This document shows, piece after piece, positions 1-9,675 of a DNA stretch of 64,000 nucleotides. The notes beneath the pieces were generated by a model. That model saw only the letters and a program-made list of their open reading frames with translations, ran no database searches and was not told the origin of the DNA. Source of the stretch: Polyporus tsugae (Eukaryota > Basidiomycota > Agaricomycetes > Polyporales > Polyporaceae); the NCBI GenBank assembly GCA_024305745.1, contig JAHRBS010000007.1:3100001-3164000 (forward strand), given 5' to 3'. Made by a program: the position numbers and the translations under genes. Within the stretch, counting starts at the first letter, position 1. Each line of letters starts with the position of its first letter.

Positions 1-1
1 C

Positions 2-526
2 GGCTTCTCGTCCGGGGACAAGCAAGAGCGTCTTCCCACCCCTGACGGCGGACAAGAGGTCGTCGAGGCTCGCTTCGTTCACCCTACCAAGGCGCTCGAG
101 GAGTTCTACGCCGAGCGCATCACGCTCTTCCCACCGCAGTTCTACTTCTTGACGACCTTGTCCGGTATCCTGGAGGACGGACGGAACACGCTCGAGCAGC
201 GCGACCGCATTCGCGAGTTGTCGACCGGGGCCTTCGGACGCATGGCCATAAATCCCCGCCCGATCCGCGACAAGGACGCGGACGCCGAAGGTTACAGGGT
301 CATCGCGTACGAGGGAGACGAAGCCAACGGAGGTTCGCCCGGTCGTCGGCATAGGTGCCGACTGAAGTTCGGCCAGGGAGGCGTAAGTTGCTTTACCTAA
401 ATTGCTTGTGTTTGAGTTGACGCTGACGACATGGTGCAGTCGGCCACGCACATCACCCTCGAGCGGAACTTTGACATATTCTCTGAGATCGAAAGCGTCC
501 TGTCCTCGACGCCTGCCAAGCTCTGA
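2..526 (+). CDS. NUDT19-like Nudix hydrolase, 3' part only
   Basis: This is the C-terminal 155 residues of a Nudix hydrolase resembling the NUDT19 (RP2p) family, whose animal members hydrolyse CoA and acyl-CoA in peroxisomes. The start and the Nudix box lie left of the window. Exons are 2-382 and 440-526, joined in phase 0 by a GTAAGT..GTGCAG intron. The recognisable part is a segment with F-V-H-P-T-K-A-L-E-E-F followed by I-T-L-F-P-P-Q-F-Y, which matches the NUDT19-type pattern of a helix before an L-x-P-P-Q-F motif. The stop is TGA at 524-526. The family call rests on this one conserved stretch; the exact substrate cannot be read here. No peroxisomal SKL-type tail is present, because the protein ends in A-K-L. 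That ending is itself close to a PTS1 tripeptide and could act as one. Confidence 0.7.
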
Positions 527-1170
527 CGTTGGGTTGTCGCTTGTAATGTATTTGGCGCTTTGGGACGGCCTTGTATCCCGTTGTCCGCCGTGAGATTGAG
601 AAGGGGACACATTGCGGCTCACAGAAATTTCACGCAGTCACTGGCAAGGCGATCGCGGGTATCGTTGTCTGCCAAGATTACTTCCTGAAGCAGGTGGCCC
701 ATGTCGACGTCTTAGACTAACAAGGGACAATGCGTCATGAGGAAGGTGCGCTCACAGTATCGGGTACGGCACACAAGTGTATATTGAGCAAGGCTACAGA
801 TTATCGCCATGAAAGGCTAGGCAGGACGTGGACTGGTGCTACAAGGGAATCATAGGGTGCAAGCGAACCCAGAGAGACGTTATGGATACATGCGGAGTAA
901 GAGCCAAAAAGCCAGAGTCAAACAAACTAGGATACCAAGGACGAAGCCGTGTGAGCGTGAAGTGCGAAATACTGAGAGACAGGTCGGACGGGCACGGGAG
1001 GATTAGGAGTTGAAAGCTGACACGGAAATGCCGAGATTAGAAGGTATTGTGAAGTAGGAGTGGGTCGTCATCGGAAGAACAAGGTCGTCAGCCAAAGGGC
1101 GAAGTGGAAGTGGATAGAAATCGCGGTCCAAGCATCGGCGGAACGGCGTCGTCACCATCCCTGCTCGAGT
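527..1170. other. Intergenic, convergent 3' flanks
   Basis: This 644-bp stretch lies between the convergent Nudix and esterase genes. It holds only short random open frames. I see no RNA gene, repeat or conserved motif, so it is presumably 3' UTR and terminator sequence of both genes. Confidence 0.6.
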
Positions 1171-2883
1171 TCAGAGATCGAAGACCTGGTAGTCGTACTG
1201 GACGAAGTCGCCCCAGTAGCTGGTGTTGCACGCGCCGACGATGGCCAGGCCGGACGCGCCAAGGTTAATGGCGTTGACATCGTCCGTGCCAGCGACCTCC
1301 CAGGTCGCATAACCGTCGACATTGGGGGAGCCCGTATTGAGGAAGGTCTTGTACCGCGCCTGCATCTCGGTGACCAGCGCAGACTGGGCGCTCGTCGCGT
1401 TCTGGACAGTGCCGAACTGCAGCAGCCGCGAGTGAACATCAGGCAATCAGGTAGAGCGGGCTGGGGAACGTACAATAATCTCAATATCGTCCTGGTGACA
1501 CACAGAACCCGCGGCGGTGCAGAAAGGCACCTCCTCGTTGCCGGGGTAGGTCGCACCGAGCATGTACTCCCCGACGTAGGCGGGGCCCCCCGCGCCGACC
1601 CAGTTGCGAGCGAACGTCCAAGCTGCACAGTGCCAGATCTGGTCCGTACCGAGCTCCTCGAGCTGTGGGCGTTGATCGGGCTCGACGCCATCGACAGCAG
1701 GGGAGACGGCGTAGAGGGCGGTGTTGAGGATGCGGGACGTGCGCGGATTGCCGAAGGTAAATTGCACAAGCTGTTCATAGAGAGAGCCGTCGATCGAGGA
1801 GGGGAAGTTCCCGTAGATCGTCAGCGCGGCTTCGTTGCGGACGGTTGAGACAATGATCGGCTTGGACTGCTGGGGGAAATCGGCGGTTAGGTCGAGGGGG
1901 TTCGTGATGAGGTCATTGTCGCGAACGGGGCGGATTGGCTCCGATGCACCAGCGGCAGGGTCGAGCTCGTTGTTCGCCGCGGCGTCGATGAGGGTGGTCT
2001 GTGCAGACAGAATAGAGTCCAAAGAGAGCGAGTTCAGACAGTTTGTGTCGGTGGTACTGCAGTTGAGGTTCTGCGTGAAGTTGCTAAGAACTTCTTGATG
2101 GACGCTTGTCGTAAGGAACCCGAAGTCCTTGAACGGCGTCAACGTCGAAGCACGTGTGAGGATTTTCAGAAGGACGTACCATGGGATCGGACTGCAGAAT
2201 CGCTGACTGGAACAGCGAAGACGCAGAGGGGGCGGCCAACAGTGCCCTGACCATGTTCGCACCGGCACTCTGCCCCGCAATGGTGATCTTTGATGACGAC
2301 GCGCCAAAACTCGGAAGGACCAGCTGCAAGAACGCCAGAGTGTTCATCATGTCCTTGACCGCGAGGTTGTACCCGCCGCTCGGCTGCAAGAACCCGAGCT
2401 AACGACACGATCAGTACCAGCACACAATAAATCTATGGTGGTTATATTACTTACGGCACCAAGACGGTATTGGACCACCGCGACGATGGACTGGGTTGCA
2501 GCGGCCAGCTTGGAGCCATCCAAACCAGGGCCAGTCGCCGAGCCTGAAATGAAGGAACCTCCATGTATCCACATGAACGTCGGGGCGTTAGCAGGAAGCG
2601 AAGCAGGGACGTAGAGAACCATGGAGAGGCAGTCCTCCGTGCCAACGGTGTTGCCGTCGTTGTCCGTCTGTACACACGGCATGGGCAGCGCGGTGACATC
2701 GGAAGAATTATTCCTGCCATAAGGCCGGCGTCAGTACCGCGATCGAACGCGAAACAACAATGAGCATACGGGAGTTCCCACGTGGTAGCCAACGTAGATG
2801 GCTGCCAACGGGGGGCGGATGCGTATTTGACAGCGAACCGCGTCGCGCCTGAATCGTCCGAGGTTCCCTGGGCGGTGCCAATA

Positions 2884-2908
2884 CAGTAGACACCCTCTTA
2901 ACGCATAC
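2884..2908 (+). repeat. Left terminal inverted repeat of the pogo-like element
   Basis: These 25 bases are the exact reverse complement of 3429-3453. The target TA lies at 2882-2883. Confidence 0.95.
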
Positions 2909-3428
2909 CCCTCGGGAAGGGGTCCGTGGTATGTGTTATTAGGGGTCATGGGTTATGGGAGGCGTCGATATTAGGCGCCCACCAAGGGACGAGACTTCTG
3001 ATTATAGGCGCCCACCATGTGGTGGAGTCGTTCGTACATAGGTGGTCTAACTAGACTAGTCTATCTAGTACGTGCAAAGAAGTCAGTGATTTCAGTAGGG
3101 ACCATAATCGATTTGTTCTCGGCGCGACGAGCAAGGAGTTGAGATTTTCGCAATGCAAAAGTGGCTTCTAGGACCTTAAGCCCTCTTTTGAGGATTTCGA
3201 TCGCTTTCGGGGCCATAGGGAGGAGCGACAGGGGATTAAGGAACAATTTTATTCAACCGCAGCACCGTATGTGCCCAACAATTGAAATTACATAACGTCC
3301 AGGTATGCCTTTATCCCGGCCCGAAGGGGTATGCGTATGCGTTATCAGGGGATTATGCGTTTTCCCCCCTTCCCCAAGTCGGGAAAGGCCTCGAGCCATG
3401 CGTTATAAGGGGTTATGCGTTATGAGAA

Positions 3429-3453
3429 GTATGCGTTAAGAGGGTGTCTACTG
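3429..3453 (-). repeat. Right terminal inverted repeat of the pogo-like element
   Basis: These 25 bases are the exact reverse complement of 2884-2908. The duplicated TA follows at 3454-3455. Confidence 0.95.
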
Positions 3454-3637
3454 TAGGCGTATCCACGGAATTGGTGTTTCCGCTGCTCTGGCGAGGACAG
3501 AGGGCCTTTTGGATTATCGGGGACAACTTGCAGAGCTCGGTTTTCCAGGAGTAGGGGGGCATGGCTACATGGAACGGAGCAGCGGCCGCCCAAGATGCGA
3601 GGAGCAGAGGAAAGACTAGGGACTGAAGGCCGACCAT

Positions 3638-5820
3638 ATCGCTCTGTAGGACAAGAGAAAGATAGAGTAGACTAGGAGGGTCCGAAGTCTACGCGACGAC
3701 GAGAGGGCACTGCTGCCTGAGGGCCGATTCGCCGGTGGGGGTTTATATGGAAGAGCTGGCCGGCCGTCGGTGCGTCAGCGGTTGGAATAAGATATGTGAG
3801 ACTCTAGAAAACGAGAGATGATGGTAAGGAACAGAGGTGCAGTGTGACACGCACGAAATGAATGACATGGCTCGGGCATGCCTGGGATATTTGGCTGTAT
3901 CGAGAACAATGCCGGACGAGTGCAGCGTCGGTGCGAGATCCAAGGCGACCTGGCAGTGGCACGTGGGACATCATCTTGCTCGCTTGCCATATGCGGCACA
4001 TCCCTTGTGCTGGGAAAGTTGGGAGCCGTGCAACGCTCTCCGCATCGACTTCTTCCTGTTCGTGCCTTAGGCTGCTCGCGGGTAATAATATATTTTAATA
4101 CTTCAACCGTCAGCGCACAGTCGCAACCAGCCACTCGGTGTATATCTCCTCTGCTGGCAACAAAGTCAACCACTCTCGCTAGCGGTACACCCAAAATACG
4201 GTGTACAAATTAATACGACTCAACCTATTTTGGCCTCCGAACGCCTGGGCCTCGCAGGTTCGTGACATGGACCTGTGCGGCCTTCCAGATGACCCGCTGG
4301 TACTGTACACACTGTCCTGATTCACATTCAATGCGGCGGCATGTACCTACTGTAATGCATCACCATCCCATATGGTTCAGGATTGAGTAATCGGAGGGTG
4401 GGAATCCCGAAGACTGAAGTGCATTGGATATGTTGTCACTAATATTGGACCGGCGGCATTTGGGCGCGTGCAACCATCGTGTGAAGCGACGATCGTGCAC
4501 CGAAAACCTGGGCGAGAAGCCAACTCATTCATTTCCGGTAAGTTTGCGACTGTGGCCAAATGCAGTGGAGTGGAGAACAAGGCGTTAATGCGGTGACTTG
4601 AATCCCATGGCTCAGATATCTTTTTCCGGGCCGCGGGAGCGAGCCATGATACTCGCAAGTCGTTCAACGTTCAGGGGTGGGCGAGAATGGTGACTATGAC
4701 CATCGATAGTGTACCTGATGACAGAAGGTTGCTCGTGAGCGAAGGCACAACACAACACGATGGGGAGAAAAACAGAAGAATCTGAAGGTGGTAGATTCCA
4801 GGGCATCGCGTCGGGTACTCCGACGGAACGCGTCCGCGCCGGAACAAGAGTTACAGAAAATCACTTACAGGCGTGTTCGACAGCCTCGGTGGCGAAGCTG
4901 ACCGCTCTATGGCCAGAGGACGCCAGACGATGAACTTTGCGTTGCGGGATTTGTTTATGCTGTGGTTCGCGGCAACTGGCAAGCCAATATTATGCAGTAG
5001 TGAAATAGGAGGGCTTATGCAGTCCCATAGTCAGACGAGCAGGTACGAACCCTAGATACTTCTACTTCTCCTGGCATCGTGTCCTGAAGACAAGGGGAAG
5101 AACAGGATAGGGCACAGGGAACTGTGTGAATTGCTGCATCCTGTAGAGAGATGGCTCGCGCCTTCCTAAAACTCATGTTAGTCGTGCACGGATTGAGGTA
5201 CCATAAGTCCGATTGGTGCGTTGAGAACATACGGGTCAAGGGATTGTGCGCAAGGCTGCGGCGGCCGTACCGCGTACAGGTACTTCCAAGGCACGCGGTA
5301 CCTGCCTTTGAAAGGTCAGACACGCCCAAAACATGACAAGGGAGCCCACATACCAGCAGCTTGTGATGCAGGTCTGCTGGGCGTGACTGACCAGCATACC
5401 CCTCGCTACATGGAATCGTGTGGTTACTTTACTCAGGGGGTCTGCATGGCATCCTCTGCTTTAAGCTTCAAGTTCAGGACGTCCATTTTCTGTTAATATT
5501 ATAATTTTAAGGCAATGAATGTGAGCTCTGCCAAGTTGTGATTCTAGGGCAAGCTTGGCGTTTGCATGCGCAAGAATGAAATCTAGCGCCAGTTGGCGCG
5601 CCGATGTTGCGTCATGCAAGCGAACAGGCGCCCAAGTGCAGTTCTACGCTACCAGAGTGAGTGCGTTGCATCCTTCGTCTCCCGCTTCGTCCTGTATCCT
5701 CGTCCACGCGTCCATTTATCGGCATATTTCTGCATCTGTGGCATAGCTCACCAAGAATACGCATCGCGAGTGTCAAGTGGTTCTAACGTCCACGCGTCCC
5801 ACACATTTAACTTACCCGTC
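3638..5820. other. Intergenic, about 2.2 kb between divergent genes
   Basis: This region separates the esterase (minus) from the CwfJ gene (plus). Open frames here are short and have no recognisable domain or splice structure. Apart from the esterase TATA motif I find no RNA gene, terminal repeat or transposon end. It may contain promoter elements of both genes or decayed repeats that cannot be recognised by eye. Confidence 0.5.
3742..3747 (-). promoter_or_regulatory. Putative TATA box of the esterase gene
   Basis: On the minus strand this reads TATAAA, about 105 bp upstream of the esterase ATG at 3637. The position is plausible for a regulated secreted-enzyme gene. The evidence is sequence match only. 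Confidence 0.4.
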
Positions 5821-8533
5821 ATGTCCACGGCAAAAGTGTGAGGCATCCCATCTTCTCGCAACCCACCCAAGCTGACGCTAACGACGTTTTAGTCTTACAG
5901 TGGGCTCTGCCGTTGGCTCAATAAGAGAGCTCTTCGCGAAAGTGAAATCCATTGACGAGAAGCACGGCAAGTTCGACTTTGTGCTGTGTCCAGGTGATTT
6001 CTTCGGCCCGCCGAAGGCTGCGGAGGATGCATATGACGAGGACCACGAAATTATGCAGCTATTAGATGGACGGTTGGAAGGTCGTGTCGGATTGAATCTT
6101 ATATGTATGTATATCACACTCAATATATTGCGTTATAGCCCCCGTCGAGTGCTACATCATGCAAGGCGAGCACCCGCTACCAGCACCCGTGATTGAGAAG
6201 TTTGCCAAGACTGGTGGTGCTTTGAGCAAGAATGTGTTCCTGCTTCGTGAGTCGCATGCATTTGGCACGTGCATATTTGGCTAAGCGCAACGCTCAGACA
6301 AGTCGGGAGTGCTCACTACCGCGCACGGTATCCGAATCGCGTGTTTGGGGGGCATCCATGATTCGAACGTATACACCACCGCGAATTCGGCACATGTATG
6401 TTTGTCCTATACTTCGCTATCTTTGCGCTCACTCCCCGAGCAGGGATTCACGTCTTCCTACTTCACCACACACACGGTCGAGAAACTCCTCGCGAATACA
6501 ATGACAAGCTCCAAGCCGACAGAACAGAGCTACACTTCCCTCGCGTCCATCAAGTCCTCCTCAACGCCCTCCCAGCTCATTGACATCCTCATCACCAACG
6601 CCTGGCCAATCGGCATCACAGAGTTCTCCTCCGCACCCCTGCCCGCTCCAGACCTCTCCTCCATTGGGGTAGAACCCGTCTCGGAGGTAGTCCGGAGGAC
6701 CAAGCCCCGCTATCATTTTGCGGGCGGAGGCGGCCATCCTCCGCGGTTCTGGGAGCGCGAGCCGTACACATGGGACAATCCCGAAGACAAGGGCCGCACC
6801 AGCAGATTCGTGAGCCTGGGCGCGTTCGGTGGCGAGCAGCCCTCCGGGAAGAAGCCTCGGGTGCGTTCCCGTCTAGACCCTCTCTCACACTTAGCATCAG
6901 GCGCAGATTGCGTTCAAGATGCCTATCGGACAGGCAGCAGACTGATGGGACGTTGCCTCGCACTTACAGTGGTTTTACGCATTCTCGATCGCGGCTTTGT
7001 CGGCGACAAGCGAACCCCAGCCTAAGCCCGCTAACGCGACGCAGAACCCGTTCTTGCACCGCGCGCCGAAGCGGCGGCTGGATTCCGGGGTACAGCAACC
7101 TGGGAAGCGGAGCAGGACAGGTGGGTACATGCGGCATATACTTAGATGCATCGGATGCTAACGTGCCCCAGACGGCCCGCAAGGGAAGCCGCCCGCTGGA
7201 TACAAATGCAAGGTCTGCGAGTCAGAGGAGGTAGGACGGAATCGTCTGAATCTGTCGTGTAAAGACACGTCTGACGGCCTCTCACGTAGCACTTCATTAC
7301 GGACTGCCCGGAGCGGGAGAAGCCGAACGAAGGATATGTGTGCAAGATATGCAATGAAGTGGGTCCTGCGATACACCGCCAATTGTCCTGACCGTGACCC
7401 GTTTGCTTCCCAGCCTGGCCACTTCGTTCGCGACTGTCCGGTGAAACACGCGGTCGGCGACACCGGCGGGCGTAAACCTCGGGAGGGTTATGTGTGCAGA
7501 GCATGTGGTAGCGAGCTGCATTATATTCAAGATTGCCATGTCGCCAACCAAACAGGCAAGGGACAAGGGAGGCGTGCCCCACAAAAAGAGATTGCGCGTA
7601 CGTCTGTCTCCTGTTGAGGATGAACGTGCACAACTTATGAGATCCCTAGCGGACGAGTGTTGGTTCTGTCTATCGAACCCCAACTTGGCGTGAGCATATT
7701 ACTTGTTCTTCTCACAACTGCGAGTCTATCTCTGACGAATTCATGTGACTAGAAAACATCTCATCGTGTCGATCGGCTCTGAGTGTTATGTGACGTTGCC
7801 CAAAGGACAGCTCATACCCACCCACCAGGGCGTGAACCACCCGAACGTGCCTCGGGTACCAGGCGGCGGGCACGTCCTCATCGTCCCTATCACCCACTAT
7901 CCGACGTATCTATCAATACCTCCCGACCTGGCGGAGCCTATTGTCAACGAAACCGAGAAGTGTGTTTTGAACGCTGCTCCGTTGTGTCGAGAGACAACAA
8001 TAACAACTGACCCCGGACAGGTATAAGTCCGCACTCCGCACGATGTATGCGAAGCACGGAGCGGCAGCCGTCTGCTTTGAGGTCGGGCGAATGAGCGCCA
8101 AGGGTGGTCACGCACACGTCCAAGTGGTCCCAGTCCCCAACAAGCTTAAGAACGCCGTCGAGGAGATGTTCAAAGAGGAGGGCCGCGCGAGCAGCATCAC
8201 GTTCGAAGAGGATCCGGACGAAGCGTTGCGCGCGGCTGCGGGAGGCCGTGGGGGCTACTTCCGTGTCGACCTGCCAGACGGGCGGAAGCTTGTGCATCTG
8301 ATGCGCGAGTATGGACCGTTCAGCATCCAGTTCGGAAGGTGCGCATGTTTGCGACGCGGATGAAGAGCCTGTGATACTGACTGGGGGATGGCAGACAGGT
8401 GCTTGCTTCTGTTCTTGGGATGGGAGATCGGTTCGACTGGAAGGCATGCACGCAGTCGGAGCACGAGGACAGAGAGGACGTGCACGCGTTCAAGGAGGCT
8501 TTCGCGCCATTCGATCCATCTTTGGAGTTGTGA
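5821..8533 (+). CDS. DRN1: CwfJ/CWF19L1-type lariat-debranching co-factor (Drn1-like) with three CCHC zinc knuckles
   Basis: Relatives (yeast Drn1, human CWF19L1) associate with late spliceosomes and help Dbr1 debranch intron lariats. Thirteen exons give 664 residues: 5821-5837, 5893-6080, 6139-6246, 6298-6395, 6444-6860, 6970-7120, 7172-7230, 7290-7358, 7414-7597, 7650-7689, 7753-7959, 8021-8338 and 8395-8533. The N-terminal metallophosphatase-like part has F-D-F-V-L-C-P-G-D-F-F and later A-C-L-G-G-I-H-D. Three knuckles of the form C-x2-C-x4-H-x4-C follow (starting C-K-V-C, C-K-I-C and C-R-A-C). The CwfJ C-terminal HIT-like region has D-E-C-W-F-C-L-S-N-P, then P-G-G-G-H-V-L-I-V-P and G-G-H-A-H-V-Q-V-V-P. 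The first exon is only 17 nt. The donor of intron 2 (GTCGTG) is weak and a site four bases downstream is possible. The family is clear; the symbol is by homology. Confidence 0.9.
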
Positions 8534-8718
8534 ACATGTACACTATTCCTGCGTAATCTCCACCACATTCTATTGCACGACGATCGCAGAACACGATGTG
8601 AAAGACCGAACAGCGAACTCAGAGTGCGTTACGGATACATTATACAGCCATAATTAAAACCTACAATGCTTGAATGCTTGTGCTACAACGGGTATCTCGA
8701 CAACGTCGGTCCTGAGAT

Positions 8719-9377
8719 TCAACTCTCACTCCTCTCGGAGCCTTCCTCCTCCGAACTCTGATCTGAGCTCGCTATCTCATCGAGGTCGGCGGTCGTGTCA
8801 GCAGTGCGGTCCATGTCTTCCATGTCCGCGTCGAGGTCTTCCTCCTCCTCTTCCGAGGACTCGTTCTCGTCCTCGTCCATCATGGAATTCACTTCGCCAG
8901 TGCGCGAGGACCCGTCGGATCCTTCCGAGGCGTCGTCGGCCTGCGGGGATAGCAGGAGACCGTTGGTTGGAGGGCGCACGACAACAGACTTGATAGCGGA
9001 GAAGTTTGGGACTCACGTCATTCTTCTCTTCGTGCTGGGTCCACGTCCGGCCGATGGGGATGAGGAAGTTGTACCCTCTTGTCTTGATTTCAATGTTCTG
9101 CGTGCGCGATCGCATAGAGCCAATAGGAGATATGTCATTGGAAGCCTGAAACGCGCCTGGGACGCGTCGGAATGGGGCACACCTGGTCCTCAACTGCGTC
9201 CTCCTCGTCGCTCAGCTCTTCCATCTCGCGCCATATGTCGCGGTAGTTGATGAACCGTTCTCGTCGCTGGAAAGAGGGTGCTGATGGTATTGGGTGTGGA
9301 TGTGGGGGAAGCGGTAGAAGCCGCGGGAATATGGGGCTACGGGGAACGACAGTGGGTGAGGTCACTGGAGCCACCAT
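8719..9377 (-). CDS. APC15: Anaphase-promoting complex subunit 15 (Apc15)
   Basis: Apc15 is a small acidic subunit of the APC/C ubiquitin ligase needed for turnover of the mitotic checkpoint complex. Three exons (9377-9183, 9097-9017, 8940-8719) give 165 residues in phase 0 throughout. The diagnostic piece is N-F-L-I-P-I-G-R-T-W-T-Q-H-E-E-K-N-D, matching the conserved N-x-L-V-P-I-G motif of the family. It is followed by a long Asp/Glu-rich tail (E-S-S-E-E-E-E-E-D-L-D-A-D-M-E-D-M-D), as in human APC15. The start is uncertain. I use the first in-frame ATG (9377), but the open frame continues upstream to about 9542 without an ATG, so a short extra 5' exon is possible. The gene is divergent from the IVD gene, whose ATG is only 299 bp away. 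Confidence 0.8.
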
Positions 9378-9675
9378 CGTGGTCGTCCTTGAGGGAGTGG
9401 CGAGCTCGCTGGTGGGATGGGCGGACCGTGGCGGAAGCGCTGCCCGATGCGGTTCACCCGCCCGCCGGATGAGATCCGACGCGCTTGAATGCGCCTCCGC
9501 CGCGATGATGGGGTGCCGCGAAGGTGCACAGTGCGTGCACACCGGCCTCCTCCAAGTTCAACTCCCTCGCAGTTTTTGCTTCTCTTTCATACGACGTCTT
9601 GACTTGGACCCCACTGCCGCAGTCGTGCTCTCCTAGTACAGTTCGACACTAATCCAACTTACGTTTTTGGCAACA

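Larger units (their letters stand above)
2884..3453 (-). mobile_element. Pogo-like (Tc1/mariner superfamily) internally deleted DNA transposon
   Basis: The element has perfect 25-bp terminal inverted repeats at 2884-2908 and 3429-3453, starting CAGTAGACACC and ending GGTGTCTACTG. A TA dinucleotide lies directly outside each end (2882-2883 and 3454-3455). CAGT..ACTG ends with a TA duplication are typical of pogo/Fot1-type elements. The element is only 570 bp and cannot encode a full transposase. A minus-strand open frame at 3061-3246 carries P-L-S..P-x-A-P-K-A followed by a charged helix, which resembles the C-terminal tail of pogo/Tigger transposases, so it is probably a remnant of the parent gene. 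Variants of ATGCGTTAT-A-GGGG recur near both ends (about 2900-2950 and 3330-3440) and may be transposase-binding sites. The direct repeat ATAGGCGCCCACCA-like occurs near 2974 and 3006. Confidence 0.9.
1171..3637 (-). pseudogene. Type-B carboxylesterase/lipase, interrupted by a transposon in exon 1
   Basis: This is a secreted alpha/beta-hydrolase of the COesterase family. It opens with a signal peptide (M-V-G-L-Q-S-L-V-F-P-L-L-L then an A-rich stretch). The catalytic serine sits in G-Q-S-A-G, the oxyanion-type motif is W-I-H-G-G-S-F, the acidic residue is in N-E-A-A and the histidine in C-H-Q-D-D-I. Exons (minus strand) are 3637-3456 continued at 2883-2770, then 2713-2455, 2398-2180, 2127-1474 and 1416-1171; the introns are 52-57 nt with GT..AG ends. 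A 570-bp pogo-like element (2884-3453) sits inside the first exon. It forces a stop at 3413 after 74 residues. If the element and one copy of its TA target are ignored, a single 557-residue frame results, the normal size for this family, with every exon phase matching. No other lesion is visible, so the insertion looks recent. Whether any full-length product is made, for example from an allele lacking the insert, is unknown. Confidence 0.88.

Noticed and set aside
2884..3453. The transposon acting as an intron of the esterase
   Set aside because: No GT..AG or other usual splice pair at its ends restores the exact reading frame; only loss of the whole element plus one TA does so.
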